Source of the DNA: Bradyrhizobium sp. dw_78
Lineage (GTDB): Bacteria > Pseudomonadota > Alphaproteobacteria > Rhizobiales > Xanthobacteraceae
DNA length: 64,000 nucleotides
Direction of reading: 5' to 3'
Assembly (NCBI RefSeq): GCF_018449525.1
Contig: NZ_JAAVUS010000003.1
Span: 496,001 to 560,000, forward strand
Shown piece by piece: positions 17,933 through 28,052 of the stretch (positions within the stretch are counted from its first letter, which is position 1; each line of letters begins with the position of its first letter). The notes beneath the pieces are model-generated. The model made no database searches. It saw only the letters and a program-made list of their open reading frames with translations, and was not told the DNA's origin. The translations under genes and the position numbers were made by a program.

Positions 17933-17934
17933 CA

Positions 17935-18068
17935 ATAATTTCGAGAGCCCGGTTCTGACCGAATCAGAACCGAAGCTCCAGATTGTTGTTTTGACGCGTT
18001 TTCTTCACGCGAACCGGTTCCCGCCCCGCTATCCAAGTCCGGGGCAGGCTTTCGCCCGAAAACGCTTT
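17935..18068. repeat. Family-A palindromic repeat between convergent genes
   Basis: The copy is in inverted orientation: CGGTTCTGACCGAATCAGAACCG hairpin, then TTGTTTTGACGCGTTTTCTT, and a second hairpin GCCCCGCTATCCAAGTCCGGGGC. It fills the space between the response-regulator and hybrid-kinase stop codons and may act as a transcript end. Confidence 0.75.
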
Positions 18069-18069
18069 A

Positions 18070-21000
18070 TTATTCCGCCGCCGCCATCCGCCGGGCGCGC
18101 CACTGCCCGATCAGGGCGCGCAAGGATGCCGGCTTGACCGGTTTGTTCAGCACCGCGATTTGCTCTTCCCGCGCCGCCGCCCTGACATGCGGACTGCGGT
18201 CCGCCGTGATCAGGATCGCCGGCAGGCTTTCGCCGAAGCGGCGGCGGATGTCGCGGATGGCGGCAAGGCCGTTGCCGCGGTCGAGATGATAGTCCACCAA
18301 CAGTCCGGTGACCCGGCCGCCGGCGGCGTCGATCGCCTCGATGGCGGCGTCGGGATCGGCGACCGCGATGACCTCGGCGTCCCAGGCCGTCAGCAGCGTC
18401 CGCATGCCGTCCAGGATCGCCGCATCGTTCTCGATGCAGACGATCAGGGTGCCGCTCATCGGCGCCTTGGAAAGCGGCGTGGCGCTGGTGACAGCGGCGG
18501 TATAATTGACGGCTTTTGCGGTCGGCACCGTCACCGAGAAAAGCGAGCCGCCGCTGACATTGGAATCGAGTGCGATGCCGTGGTTGAGGACGCGGGCGAG
18601 GCGTTCGACGATCGACAGCCCCAGGCCCAGGCCGCGGGCGATCCGCGCGCCCTGTTCCAGCCGGTGAAACTCCTTGAAGATCTCGCCGCGCTTGAGTGTG
18701 GGAATGCCGACGCCGGTATCGTAGATGCAGATCTGCAGCGATTGTCCGCGGCGCCGGCAGCCGATCATGACGCGTCCGCGCGGCGTGTACTTGATGGCGT
18801 TGGAGATCAGGTTTTGCAGCAGCCGCCGCAGCAGCAGCCGGTCGGATTCGACCGGCAGCGAACATGGCACGAAGGTCAGCTTCAATCCCTTGGCCCGCGC
18901 CATCGGCGCAAATTCGATTTCGAGCGAGCGCATCAGGTCGCCGATCTTGAAGCTTGTGACCGACGTCGTCATGGCGCCGGCGTCGAGCCGGGAGATATCC
19001 AGGAGCGCGCCGAGAATTTCTTCGATGGCTTCGAGCGAATCATCGATGTTTTGCACCAGCCGCGAATCCTCGCCGCCGGTTTGCCGCTCGACCAGGCTGG
19101 TCACATAGAGCCGCGCCGCATTCAGCGGTTGCAGGATGTCGTGGCTTGCCGCCGCCAGGAAGCGCGTTTTCGAGATGCTGGCGTCCTCGGCGGCGCTCTT
19201 GGCCAGCGCGAGCTCCGAATTCAGGCGCGTCAGTTCCTCGGTGCGGTCGCGCACGCGTTTTTCCAGCGTCGCGTTGGCGCGCTCCAGCGCTTCGGCGGCC
19301 TCGAACGAGGGCGTGACGTCGGTGAAGGTGATGACCAGGCCGCCGCCCGGCATCCGGTTGGCGCGCACTTCGATCACCAGGTGACGATCCGGAAGACGTT
19401 CCAGATAAGGCTCGCCCTGGCGGGTGTAGGCGGTCAGGCGCCGCTCCACCAGCTCCCGGCTGTCGCCGAAACCGGGAGGGCTGACCGCGCCCATGAATTC
19501 GAGAATCTCGCGCAGCGGAATCCCGAGCTGAACGAGGTGGGGCGGCAGGGCGAGGATCTCGCCGAATTGCCGGTTGGAGCAGATCAGCTGCAGGTCGGCG
19601 TCGAACACGGCGATGCCCTGCCGCACATGGTTCAAAGCGGTCTGAAGGATCTCGCGGTTGAAATGAAGCGCGGCGTGGGCGTCATCGAGCAGCTTGAGCG
19701 CGGCCTTGGCGGAGACGGTACGTTTGCGCAACAGCAGCGACATTACCAGGCGCGAGGAGGCCGCCCCGATCGAGGAGGCGATCAGGTGTTCGGCGTGCTG
19801 CAGCAGTTCGAAGTCGGCCGGCGCGGATGGTTCGAGAGAGAGAGCCGAAAAGCTTTCGAATGCGTGGCGGGACCGCTCGGGGCCCAGATACTGCGCCACG
19901 GTGGTCTGAATGTCCTGAACGGTGACCGTGGAGCGCCAGCGCCGGAGCGTCGGCGTGATCGGCGTCAGCGCCCGCGGCACGAACAGATCGGCCTGCACCA
20001 GTTCGATCGAGGTCGGCCGGCGCATGAGCGACAGCACCACATAGGCCAAGATATTGAGCGAGAGGCTCCAGAGCGCGCCATGCAGAAGCGGCGGCAGATC
20101 GGCGCCGAACAGCGCCTGCGGCCGCAGCGCCTCGATCCCGAACGGGCCATGTTGCAGCAGCAGAAGGCCGGCCGTATTTCCTTCCAGGAAGCTCGGTAGG
20201 AACAGCGTATAGGTCCATACGGCGATACCGACCAGCATGCCGCCGATCGCGCCGGCGGCGGTCGAGCGGCGCCAGAACAGGCCGCCGAAGAACGCCGGCG
20301 CGAGCTGCGCGACGGCTGCAAAGGACAACAGTCCGATCGCCGCCAGCTGGGCGTTGCCGAGCGCGTGATAATAAAAATAGGCCATCACCATGATGGCGAA
20401 GATCGCGAAGCGGCGCACGCTGAGCAGGAAGTCGCCAAAATCCTTCCGCCCGCCGCGCGCTTCGCCGCCGCGTTGCAGCACCAGCGGCAGCACGATGTCG
20501 TTCGACACCATGATCGAAAGCGCGACGCATTCCATGATCACCATCGCGGTCGCCGCCGACAGGCCTCCGATAAACACGGCGACGCTGAGCAGCGGCGCAT
20601 GGCCCTCCATCGGCAGCGCCAGCACATACATGTCGCTGTCGACTGCGCCGAACGGGAACAGCACAAGACCCGCGAGCGCGATCGGGATCACGAACAGGTT
20701 GATGGCGACGAGATAAAGCGGAAACAGCCAGCGCGCCCGTCCGACTTCGGCATCGCCTGAATTCTCGACCACGCTGACGTGAAATTGCCGCGGCAACATC
20801 AGGATCGCGCAAAACGACAGCAGTACCATGGTCAGGAAATTGCCGATCGACGGCACATAGCCGATCGCCCGCACCGCTTCCGGCGTCTTCATCGCCCGTT
20901 CGATCAATTCCGCGGGGCTGAACATCCAGAAGGTGACGAAGGCGCCGGCGGCGAGAAAGGCCACCAGTTTCACGATCGATTCGGTGGCGATCGCGAGCAT

Positions 21001-21570
21001 CAGGCCGTGTTGATGCTCCGTCGCATCGGTCTGGCGGGTGCCGAACAGCACCGCGAAGGCGGCCATCGCGATCGTCACCATCAACGCGATGTCGCCGACC
21101 AGCGGAATCGTGGAGAACGCCTGGTCTTCGCTGAGGATCGTCTCCAGCGACGACGCCACCGCCTTGAGCTGCAGCGCGATATAGGGCACCGATCCGATGA
21201 TCGCGATCAGGGCGACGGTCGCGGCGACGGCCTGGCTCTTGCCGTAACGCGCCCCGATGAAGTCGGCGATCGAGGTGATGTTCTGCGATTTGGTCAGCTG
21301 GATCACCCGGCGCAGCAGCGGCGTGCAGAAGGCGACCAGCAGGATCGGGCCGACATAGATCGCGAGGAAGTCGACGCTGGTGCGGGTGGCGAAGCCGACC
21401 GAGCCGAAAAACGTCCAGGACGTGCAATAGATGGCGAGCGACAGCGGGTAGATCAGCGCGCCGGCGCGGCCGCGCTGCGCCGCCGACAGGCGGTCGCCGC
21501 GGCTGGCCACGAAAAACAGGAACCCGATATAGCCGAACGCGGCTGCAATCACGCCCCAGTCGTGCAGCAT
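18070..21570 (-). CDS. Transporter-fused hybrid histidine kinase (SSS-PAS-HisKA-HATPase-REC)
   Basis: 1166 residues. Residues ~1-560 are a sodium:solute-symporter-like membrane domain with about 13 helices (IYCTSWTFFGSVGFATRTSV; YGKSQAVAATVALIAIIGSV). A PAS domain (~640-760) comes next, then a dimerisation box with the phospho-His in RFLAAASHDILQPLNAARLY, an ATPase domain (GVGIPTLKRGEIFKEFHRLE; GLGLGLSIVERLA) and a C-terminal receiver with Asp in GLLVDYHLDRGN. Related proteins are the NahK/ErcS-like and CbrA-like kinases. Nutrient sensing through the transporter part is inferred from CbrA. It converges on the NarL-type regulator at 17264. Confidence 0.92.
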   Translation of the reverse strand: MLHDWGVIAAAFGYIGFLFFVASRGDRLSAAQRGRAGALIYPLSLAIYCTSWTFFGSVGFATRTSVDFLAIYVGPILLVAFCTPLLRRVIQLTKSQNITSIADFIGARYGKSQAVAATVALIAIIGSVPYIALQLKAVASSLETILSEDQAFSTIPLVGDIALMVTIAMAAFAVLFGTRQTDATEHQHGLMLAIATESIVKLVAFLAAGAFVTFWMFSPAELIERAMKTPEAVRAIGYVPSIGNFLTMVLLSFCAILMLPRQFHVSVVENSGDAEVGRARWLFPLYLVAINLFVIPIALAGLVLFPFGAVDSDMYVLALPMEGHAPLLSVAVFIGGLSAATAMVIMECVALSIMVSNDIVLPLVLQRGGEARGGRKDFGDFLLSVRRFAIFAIMVMAYFYYHALGNAQLAAIGLLSFAAVAQLAPAFFGGLFWRRSTAAGAIGGMLVGIAVWTYTLFLPSFLEGNTAGLLLLQHGPFGIEALRPQALFGADLPPLLHGALWSLSLNILAYVVLSLMRRPTSIELVQADLFVPRALTPITPTLRRWRSTVTVQDIQTTVAQYLGPERSRHAFESFSALSLEPSAPADFELLQHAEHLIASSIGAASSRLVMSLLLRKRTVSAKAALKLLDDAHAALHFNREILQTALNHVRQGIAVFDADLQLICSNRQFGEILALPPHLVQLGIPLREILEFMGAVSPPGFGDSRELVERRLTAYTRQGEPYLERLPDRHLVIEVRANRMPGGGLVITFTDVTPSFEAAEALERANATLEKRVRDRTEELTRLNSELALAKSAAEDASISKTRFLAAASHDILQPLNAARLYVTSLVERQTGGEDSRLVQNIDDSLEAIEEILGALLDISRLDAGAMTTSVTSFKIGDLMRSLEIEFAPMARAKGLKLTFVPCSLPVESDRLLLRRLLQNLISNAIKYTPRGRVMIGCRRRGQSLQICIYDTGVGIPTLKRGEIFKEFHRLEQGARIARGLGLGLSIVERLARVLNHGIALDSNVSGGSLFSVTVPTAKAVNYTAAVTSATPLSKAPMSGTLIVCIENDAAILDGMRTLLTAWDAEVIAVADPDAAIEAIDAAGGRVTGLLVDYHLDRGNGLAAIRDIRRRFGESLPAILITADRSPHVRAAAREEQIAVLNKPVKPASLRALIGQWRARRMAAAE

Positions 21571-21661
21571 TGCTGCTTGCTCCTTCGCGCACCCTACTTT
21601 TGAACCTAGCGCTTTGCCTGGACCCAGGCGACAGCGAATTTCTTAATGGAATTAAGAAATT

Positions 21662-21785
21662 AGAGCGTTTTCAACCGAAGCCTGATCTGGACTTGATCCG
21701 GGGTGGATGCCGGTTCGCGTGAACAAAACGCGTCAAAACAACAATCCGGAGATTCGGTTCCGATTCAAACAGAACCGATCATGCT
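21662..21785. repeat. Family-A palindromic repeat
   Basis: The copy starts GAGCGTTTTCAACCGAAGCC and contains AACAAAACGCGTCAAAACAA. It ends with the degenerate hairpin GGTTCCGATTcaaacAGAACC. It sits between hemA and the hybrid-kinase start, so the kinase promoter must lie between it and 21571 or inside it. Confidence 0.7.
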
Positions 21786-21843
21786 TTCAGGGGCGCCGTT
21801 AAGCCGGATGCGGGCAGGATAGGTTCGACCGCGAGAGACGCGG

Positions 21844-23073
21844 CTATTCGGCCGCGAGCGATTTCTCGTTAAGCGGCAGGTCGAGGCGCTCCCAGACCTG
21901 CAACAGCGCTTCGGCCAATTGGTCGATCAGCCCGTCGTCATGATAGGGCGAGGGGGTGATCCGCAGCCGCTCAGTGCCCTTGGCGACCGTCGGATAGTTG
22001 ATCGGCTGGATATAGATGCCGTGTTCTTCCAGAAGGATGTCGCAGGCCCGCTTGCAGCGCTCGGGGTCGCCGACGAACAGCGGCACGATATGGGTGTCGC
22101 TCGACATCACCGGCAGGCCGGCGCCCGTCAGGATCGCCTTGACGCGGGCGGAGCGGTCCTGGTGGCGCTCGCGCTCCCAGTTCGAGGTCTTGAGATGCCG
22201 GATCGCGGCGGTCGCGGCCGAGCAGATCGCCGGCGGCAATGCGGTGGTGAAGATAAAGCCGGGGGCGTAGGAACGCACGGCGTCGATGATATCGGCGCTG
22301 GCGGCGATATAACCGCCGAGGCAGCCAAAGGCTTTGGCCAGCGTGCCTTCCAGGACATCGATGCGGTGCATCACGCCGTCGCGCTCGGCGATCCCGCCGC
22401 CGCGCGGACCGTACATACCGACCGCATGAACCTCGTCGACATAGGTCATGGCGCCATAGCGCTCGGCCAGATCGCAGATCTTCGCCAGCGGCGCGACGTC
22501 GCCGTCCATCGAATACAGGCTTTCGCAGGCGATCAGTTTCGGCCGGTCGGGCCCGGCGGCGCGCAGCAGTTCTTCAAGATGCGCCACGTCGCTGTGGCGG
22601 AAGATCTGACGCTCGCAACCGGCCTGGCGAACGCCTTCGATCATAGAATTGTGGTTGAGCGCGTCCGACAGGATCAGGCAGTTCGGAATGAGCTTGGCAA
22701 GGGTCGCGATGCCGGTCTGGTTCGAGACATAGCCCGAGGTGAACAACAGCGCCGCGTCCTTGCCGTGCAGGTCGGCCAGTTCCGCCTCCAGCTGCACCAG
22801 CGGATGATGGGTGCCGGCGATATTGCGGGTGCCGCCGGCGCCGGTTCCGACCCGGGTTGCGGTCTCGACCATCGCGCCGACCACCTTGGGGTGCTGGCCC
22901 ATGCCGAGATAGTCGTTGGAACACCAGATCACGACGTTGCGCGAACCGCTCGGGGAATGCCATGTCGCATGCGGGAACCGGCCTGCGATCCGCTCCAGAT
23001 CGGCGAAAACCCGGTAACGCCGCTCCTCATGCAGGCGAGAGAGGGCGGCGCTGAAAAATTGGCTGTAATCCAT
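21844..23073 (-). CDS. hemA: 5-aminolevulinate synthase
   Basis: 409 residues. This PLP enzyme condenses glycine and succinyl-CoA, the first committed step of haem synthesis by the C4 (Shemin) route of alphaproteobacteria. Signatures are [42 protein letters not shown], the PLP-contacting Asp213 in [12 protein letters not shown] and the PLP-lysine Lys247 in EGTLAKAFG. The length is the bacterial standard. A perfect FNR/FixK-type box lies ~140-150 bases upstream of the start, so induction at low oxygen is likely. Confidence 0.97.
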   Translation of the reverse strand: MDYSQFFSAALSRLHEERRYRVFADLERIAGRFPHATWHSPSGSRNVVIWCSNDYLGMGQHPKVVGAMVETATRVGTGAGGTRNIAGTHHPLVQLEAELADLHGKDAALLFTSGYVSNQTGIATLAKLIPNCLILSDALNHNSMIEGVRQAGCERQIFRHSDVAHLEELLRAAGPDRPKLIACESLYSMDGDVAPLAKICDLAERYGAMTYVDEVHAVGMYGPRGGGIAERDGVMHRIDVLEGTLAKAFGCLGGYIAASADIIDAVRSYAPGFIFTTALPPAICSAATAAIRHLKTSNWERERHQDRSARVKAILTGAGLPVMSSDTHIVPLFVGDPERCKRACDILLEEHGIYIQPINYPTVAKGTERLRITPSPYHDDGLIDQLAEALLQVWERLDLPLNEKSLAAE

Positions 23074-23212
23074 GGCGGAAACCTGGAAACGGGGCTTTGG
23101 CCGGAGCGGCGAGCCTCTTTTTAGAGCTTTTCCAGCTTTAATGTCGAGCCGAAATCAGTTTTCGACCGCGCCCTCAACGGGAGGCCGGGTTGCCCGCAAC
23201 GCGCATCAAGAA

Positions 23213-23226
23213 TTGATCGCGATCAA
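23213..23226 (-). promoter_or_regulatory. FNR/FixK-type box upstream of hemA
   Basis: TTGATCGCGATCAA is a perfect match to the FNR/FixK consensus TTGAT-N4-ATCAA. It lies 140-153 bases upstream of the hemA start and 41 bases after the stop of the MBL-hydrolase gene, so hemA is the only sensible target. hemA in Bradyrhizobium is known to respond to oxygen through the FixLJ-FixK2 route. Confidence 0.75.
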
Positions 23227-23266
23227 TGTGATGGCTCCGGTTTGATTGTTGTCGTTATTGTTTGAG

Positions 23267-24328
23267 TCAGGTGGTTCTGAACCGGAGCACGCCTTCGGTC
23301 GCCTCGGATGTCAGCCGTCCCTCGACCAGCATGTAATTGACATGCGCAATCAGTTCGCCGGCAGCAAAGCCCATCTGGTGCGGATCCAGCACGTGCTTGT
23401 GGAACACTACGGGCACCAGTTGCGCCGAGGTCTGCGGAACTTGCCGGCAGGCGTCGGCGATCAGCCGGCAGCGCTCCTCGTGATGATCGGCCAGTTGCTT
23501 GATGCGCGTTTTCAACCCGTAGAACGGCACGCCGTGGCCGGGCAGCACCAGCACATCATAGGGCAGGGTGGTGGTCAGGCTCGCCAGCGAAGCCAGATAT
23601 TCGCCGAGCGAATTCTGGTCGGGTTCGACCGCCCAGACGCTGACATTGGGCGAGATCTTGCTCAGCACCTGGTCGGCGGCGAGGAACAATTTGTCGGCGG
23701 CGCAATACAGCATCACCTGGTCCAGCGCGTGACCGCCGCCGGTGATGACCTTGAAGCGCCTCGTGCCGATGCAAACTTCGTCGCCATGCGAGATGCGGCG
23801 ATAGGACGGCGGCAGGACCGAAACCCGCTTCAGATACTCCTGGCCGCTGCCGAGCAGCTTGTCGGTCAGGCTCTCATCCATGCCGTGGCGCCGGAAGAAC
23901 AGCCGCTGCGCGGTGCGGCGCTCCTCGGTGCCGCGATTCTGGTGATAGACCGATTGCAGATATTCGACCTGCGACATCTGGAACGGGCAGCCGAAGCGCT
24001 CGACGATCCAGCCGGCGAGGCCGACGTGATCGGGATGGGAGTGGGTCACGATCAGCCGGCTGATCCTCACATGCCGAAGCGGGCCCTCGAACAGCGTGGT
24101 CCAGGCGGCGATCGACTCTTCATTGCCGAAGCCGGAATCGACCATCGTCCAGCCGTCGCCATCGGCCAGAAGATAGATGTTCACATGGTCGAGGCGGAAC
24201 GGCAGCTTGAGCCGGACCCACAACACGCCCGGCATCACCTCGACGACCTGATCCGGGCCGGGATGATTTTCCCAAGGGTATCGCAGTGCTTCCGCTGAAG
24301 AGTGAACCGTGTCGGTTTTTGAATTCAT
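23267..24328 (-). CDS. MBL-fold metallo-hydrolase
   Basis: 353 residues. The metallo-beta-lactamase metal motif H-x-H-x-D-H is at residues 96-101 (IVTHSHPDHVGLAGW). Further His residues are in TGGGHALDQVML and VLPGHGVPF, which complete a two-metal site. The C-terminal ~100 residues form a helical domain (ADHHEERCRLIADACRQVPQ) seen in the subgroup often named by homology to lactonase or LACTB2-like enzymes. It ends 41 bases before the hemA FixK box. The substrate is unknown. Confidence 0.9.
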   Translation of the reverse strand: MNSKTDTVHSSAEALRYPWENHPGPDQVVEVMPGVLWVRLKLPFRLDHVNIYLLADGDGWTMVDSGFGNEESIAAWTTLFEGPLRHVRISRLIVTHSHPDHVGLAGWIVERFGCPFQMSQVEYLQSVYHQNRGTEERRTAQRLFFRRHGMDESLTDKLLGSGQEYLKRVSVLPPSYRRISHGDEVCIGTRRFKVITGGGHALDQVMLYCAADKLFLAADQVLSKISPNVSVWAVEPDQNSLGEYLASLASLTTTLPYDVLVLPGHGVPFYGLKTRIKQLADHHEERCRLIADACRQVPQTSAQLVPVVFHKHVLDPHQMGFAAGELIAHVNYMLVEGRLTSEATEGVLRFRTT

Positions 24329-24461
24329 CGCATCATCGGCTTAACGTCACAATCCGCAGCGCGCCAGCCCGAAAAAACATCGCGGCTTGAGTAAAAGACA
24401 GCAGGCAGCGCGGTTTTGCCGCCAATTCCGTCCATCCATGCAAGGCCGTCATTCCAGCACC

Positions 24462-26606
24462 CTACGCCGCGCGTATGTTGGTGAGGAACGTGTCGATTTC
24501 CGCGCGCAAAACCTCGGCCTCGCGGCGAAGCGCACCCGACGCGTTCAGCACCTCATTGGCGGCTGTTCCGGCCTCGGCGGAGGCGGTGGAGACGCCGACA
24601 ATATGGCTCGAGACCTCGCCGGTGCCGCCGGCGGCGTGCTGGATGTTGCGGGCGATCTCGCGGGTCGCCGCGCCCTGCTCCTCGACCGCCGCGGCGATCG
24701 CGGTGGTCACCTCGTTGATCTCGCCGATGGTGCTGCCGATGCTGCGGATCGCGCCGACGGCGGATTCCGTCACCGCCTGCATGCTGGCAATCTGCGAACG
24801 GATTTCGTCGGTGGCTTTCGCGGTCTGGCTGGCGAGATTCTTCACCTCCGAGGCGACCACTGCAAAGCCGCGGCCGGCTTCGCCGGCGCGCGCGGCTTCG
24901 ATGGTGGCGTTCAGTGCCAGCAGGTTGGTCTGCGAGGCGATGGTCTGAATCAGATCGACCACGACGCTGATGCGGGCGGCGTTGTCGGCAAGGCCCTGCA
25001 TGGTGGCGTCGGTGGCGCCCGCTTCATCGACGGCCTTGCGGGCGATATCCGCCGAGGTGACGACCTGGCGGCCGATTTCGGTGATCGACGACGACAATTG
25101 CTCGGTTCCGGCGGATACCGTCTGCACGTTGACGGAGGTCTCCTCCGCGGCCGATACCACCGCGCTCACCAGCGCGCTGGATTGACCGGCCGTCGCCGAC
25201 ATGGATTCCGCCGCGCTTTGCATCGAACTGGCCGAGTTCTGCAGGCCTTCCAGCGCGCCGCGGACGGCGGCTTCGAAGCCGGCAATCTGCGCCTCCATGC
25301 GGGAAGCGCGTTCCGCCTTGGCGGCGCGGTCCTTGTCCTGGTCGGCGCTGAGCGCACGCGCCTCGATCATGCCCTTGCGAAAGACTTGCAGCGTCTCCGC
25401 CATCGAGGCGATCTCGTCGCGCTGGTCGCTCTGATAGATCTCCGCCGCGAGATCGCCGCCGGACAGAAGCTGCATCGAGCGTTGCAGGCCGTGAATCCGG
25501 CGCAGGATGTTGCGGCCGACATAGAGCCAGACGAACAGGATCGATCCGGCGAGCGTAAGGACGCCGAGCGCCAGCATGATGGTGGTGGCGAGGGAAATCT
25601 CCTGTCGCGCCTGCGTGGCCGAGGCGTCGGTTTCCTGCTGCACCCCGTCGACGAGCTGCTGCACGTTCACGCCGAGGCCGGCATTGAGCTTGCCGGTTTC
25701 TTCGAGAATCTGATCGCCGTGGTCGTTGGCGTCGAGTTCCTTCTGGCGGATTGTGAAGACGCCGGTCTTGCCTTCTCCCAGCGCCAGCAATTTCTGTGCG
25801 GCGTTTCCGAGCGCAGTGGCGTCCGGACCTTTCGGCAGCATCTCGAGATTCGATGTCAGAAGCTGCCTGGTGTCCCCGAATTCCTTTTCGATCGCCCCGA
25901 GCGTGTCGCGGCTGCTGGCTGAAAGCGCGGCGATCATCTGCGACGCGGCGAGATGACCGCTGGCGATGACATGGCCAAGCTGGTCGACGGTTCGCGCGGC
26001 CTCCGTGGCGTCGTCGATGGAAAGGTTCGCGGAGACGAGGACGGCATTGATCTCGCTTTGCGCATCCATCATCGCCGGGCTCGCGGCGGCCACAAAGCCG
26101 GCCTGCGCGCTGCGCAGCGCGGCGTATTGCTTGTCATGCAGGGCGGCAGCCTCCAGCCGGTCGCGGGCGGCCGAGCGCAGGCTCTCGATGGTGTCGTCGA
26201 TATGCTTGACGGTCTCGCCCAGGGACGCGACGACGGTCTTGTCGGCGCCAAGCCGGGCGATCTCGCCGAGCTTGGCGAGGGCCGTCTGCTGGGTTTCCTT
26301 CATTTTTCGGGTGCGTTGGTCGAGCATTTCGGTGTTGCGCGAGGCCAGCAGCGCCGGGCCATGGCTGGCGAGGCTGGCGCTCTGGGCCGCCAGCTGGAGG
26401 CTGGCGGCGAGGCGCGGAATATCCCGCCCGCTCAAAGCGGTCATTGCGCCGCCGAGCTGCCGCAGTGCCAGACCCGCGCCGGCGCTGATGACGATGGCCA
26501 TGCCCGCGATGACGACAAAGGCTGCGAAGAGGCTGCCCCTGATGCCCCATTGCGGGCGGAAGAAACCAAAAAAAGACTGGCGAGGGGGTGTGTATTGTTG
26601 AGCCAT
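24462..26606 (-). CDS. Methyl-accepting chemotaxis protein
   Basis: 714 residues from the ATG at 26606 (AAGGCAG upstream); the longer frame is leader. Layout: first membrane helix at ~20-45 ([20 protein letters not shown]), a long helical periplasmic sensor, second helix at ~355-380 ([20 protein letters not shown]), HAMP, and the signalling hairpin ([40 protein letters not shown]). It relays ligand binding to CheA. It lacks a C-terminal CheR-tethering pentapeptide. The ligand is unknown, and no che genes are nearby. Confidence 0.93.
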   Translation of the reverse strand: MAQQYTPPRQSFFGFFRPQWGIRGSLFAAFVVIAGMAIVISAGAGLALRQLGGAMTALSGRDIPRLAASLQLAAQSASLASHGPALLASRNTEMLDQRTRKMKETQQTALAKLGEIARLGADKTVVASLGETVKHIDDTIESLRSAARDRLEAAALHDKQYAALRSAQAGFVAAASPAMMDAQSEINAVLVSANLSIDDATEAARTVDQLGHVIASGHLAASQMIAALSASSRDTLGAIEKEFGDTRQLLTSNLEMLPKGPDATALGNAAQKLLALGEGKTGVFTIRQKELDANDHGDQILEETGKLNAGLGVNVQQLVDGVQQETDASATQARQEISLATTIMLALGVLTLAGSILFVWLYVGRNILRRIHGLQRSMQLLSGGDLAAEIYQSDQRDEIASMAETLQVFRKGMIEARALSADQDKDRAAKAERASRMEAQIAGFEAAVRGALEGLQNSASSMQSAAESMSATAGQSSALVSAVVSAAEETSVNVQTVSAGTEQLSSSITEIGRQVVTSADIARKAVDEAGATDATMQGLADNAARISVVVDLIQTIASQTNLLALNATIEAARAGEAGRGFAVVASEVKNLASQTAKATDEIRSQIASMQAVTESAVGAIRSIGSTIGEINEVTTAIAAAVEEQGAATREIARNIQHAAGGTGEVSSHIVGVSTASAEAGTAANEVLNASGALRREAEVLRAEIDTFLTNIRAA

Positions 26607-26823
26607 GCGTTCTGCCTTGCCCGTGCGTTCATCCCAAGGATGAAATACCGGGGCAGTATCGCGTCGCCGAGTTAATAAAATTTCGAAATCCAGCGGTTTT
26701 TGCGCAATTTTGCATATGCGCGGCGTTCCGCGACGGCGAATCAGATCCGGGCGAGGACGGAGGTTCGTAAACAAAACGTTTCAAACGGAATGAGAGCCCC
26801 TGGTCCGAAGCTCTTTACACCAG

Positions 26824-26900
26824 AGCATGATCGTTTCGGAAAACCGGCGCCCACCCATCGGGGCGTAGCCCGAGGGCATGCTTTTTCCGGATCATGCTCC
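26824..26900. repeat. GAGCATGATC-type palindromic repeat
   Basis: The ends read GAGCATGATCGTTTCGGAAA and TTTTTCCGGATCATGCTCC, with an internal GGGGCGTAGCCCGAGGGC. It is a copy of the family at 13953-14001. Confidence 0.65.
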
Positions 26901-26941
26901 AGGCTCGAAACCACAGGCGCGAAACTATAAGGCCCGAAAAC

Positions 26942-26970
26942 AAAAAGGCCGGCGCGAGGCCGGCCTTTCC
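26942..26970 (-). terminator. Rho-independent terminator of the outer-membrane protein gene
   Basis: On the minus strand AAAGGCCGGC pairs with GCCGGCCTTT around a 5-base loop (26944-26953 / 26959-26968). TTTTTGTTTT follows. It lies 20 bases after the stop codon at 26990. Confidence 0.85.
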
Positions 26971-26989
26971 GTCAATCGATTGGAGGCGA

Positions 26990-27709
26990 TCAGTACTTCG
27001 CGACGACCGGGCCACCCCAGTTGAAGCGATAGTTGATGCCGGCCTTCACAGTATGCTCGTCGTCGTGGAACCGGTTTCCGACGATGTCGGCGGGGCCGCT
27101 GGTGAAGGTGCCGCTGCCGAAATTGTAATACTGGTATTCGATCTTCGCGGACCAGCTGGGCGCGAACATATATTCGACGCCGCCGCCGACCGTGTAACCG
27201 TCACGATGGTTGCCGTCGGTGGTGAAGGCCACCGGCACGCCGCCAGAGAAGGCGTTGATATGATCGCCGTCCTTGAAGGCATAACCGCCCTTGGCGTAGA
27301 TCAGTGCCGGTCCGATGGCGTAGCCGATGCGGCCGGTGACCGATCCGAGTTCGTCGTTCTTGGAGGTCACAAGCGTGCCACCGGGAAACAGAACGCCGTT
27401 GTTGTTGCTGGTCAGCCAGCTGTATTCGGCTTCGATACCGACCACCCAGTTCGGTGCGAACTGATAGTCTGCGCCGCCCTGGACACCGCCGAGGAAGCGG
27501 CCGTCGCTGCCGCTGCCGGACAGGCTGTTGTTGCCGTCGAACGCACCGCCGATGTGGCCGCCGATATAGAAGCCGGTCCAGTTATAGATCGGGGTCGGCG
27601 CATAGGCCGGCGCCTTGGTGTAGGGGCGCGCCGCGAGGTCGGCTGCAAGTGCTGGCGCGGTCGCGCCGAGGGCGACGAGAGCCACAGTGGCGAGTAGGAT
27701 CTTTTTCAT
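26990..27709 (-). CDS. Outer-membrane beta-barrel protein (Omp25/Omp31-like)
   Basis: 239 residues from the ATG at 27709 with GGAGAA upstream. The N-terminus MKKILLATVALVALGATAPA is a signal peptide, cleaved at ALAAD. The mature protein begins LAARPYTKAPAYAPTPIYNW and TGFYIGGHIGG, the hallmark of the rhizobial/Brucella Omp25-Omp31 group. It has alternating strands (GVEYMFAPSWSAKIEYQYYN) and a short turn-rich end, KAGINYRFNWGGPVVAKY. An eight-stranded barrel is expected. It is followed by its own strong terminator, so it is probably monocistronic and well expressed. Confidence 0.92.
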   Translation of the reverse strand: MKKILLATVALVALGATAPALAADLAARPYTKAPAYAPTPIYNWTGFYIGGHIGGAFDGNNSLSGSGSDGRFLGGVQGGADYQFAPNWVVGIEAEYSWLTSNNNGVLFPGGTLVTSKNDELGSVTGRIGYAIGPALIYAKGGYAFKDGDHINAFSGGVPVAFTTDGNHRDGYTVGGGVEYMFAPSWSAKIEYQYYNFGSGTFTSGPADIVGNRFHDDEHTVKAGINYRFNWGGPVVAKY

Positions 27710-28052
27710 TGGTCTTGTTCTCCAACTGATCATTTGAGATTAGCCGCGTGTCGGCTCCATCTATGGCGCGCACTTAGACAGGTTTTGAATAAAAAGCTGT
27801 CACCCATTGGTCACACCAAGCGAGAACCCAACCTGTTGGGACACAACAAATTTTCGTGTTTAATAAGGCCTAAATGAAAGCTAAAAGAAGCCTTAATTGG
27901 CACCTTTAGCGCATTAATTAGGCTCTTGTTCACGCCGCAATAACGCCCTTGTGAAGCCGTCCTCAAGTTACGCCAGGACGGCCGCTTGCGGCCAGGACGG
28001 TTCTTTAGATTTCATCGAAAACCGGGGGGCGCTGGGCGCGCGCGGGCGCGAA
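27710..28052. other. A/T-rich intergenic region upstream of the omp gene
   Basis: No gene. The stretch 27780-27950 is clearly more A/T-rich than its surroundings and should hold the omp promoter on the minus strand. A hairpin GGCCGCttGCGGCC sits at about 27978-27991, flanked by the direct repeat GCCAGGACGG. It could end transcripts of the TetR gene. Confidence 0.5.

Noticed and set aside
16880-17935. Extension of the MHS transporter frame to 914 residues
   Set aside because: The extra N-terminal ~350 residues are antisense to the NarL-type regulator; GGGGAG and the family N-terminus place the start at 16879.
18160-20199. 679-aa plus-strand frame over the hybrid kinase
   Set aside because: Shadow of the kinase coding strand with low-complexity Arg/Asp/His composition.
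24387-25922. 511-aa plus-strand frame over the chemoreceptor
   Set aside because: Shadow frame, Gly/Arg/Leu-rich, no start signal.
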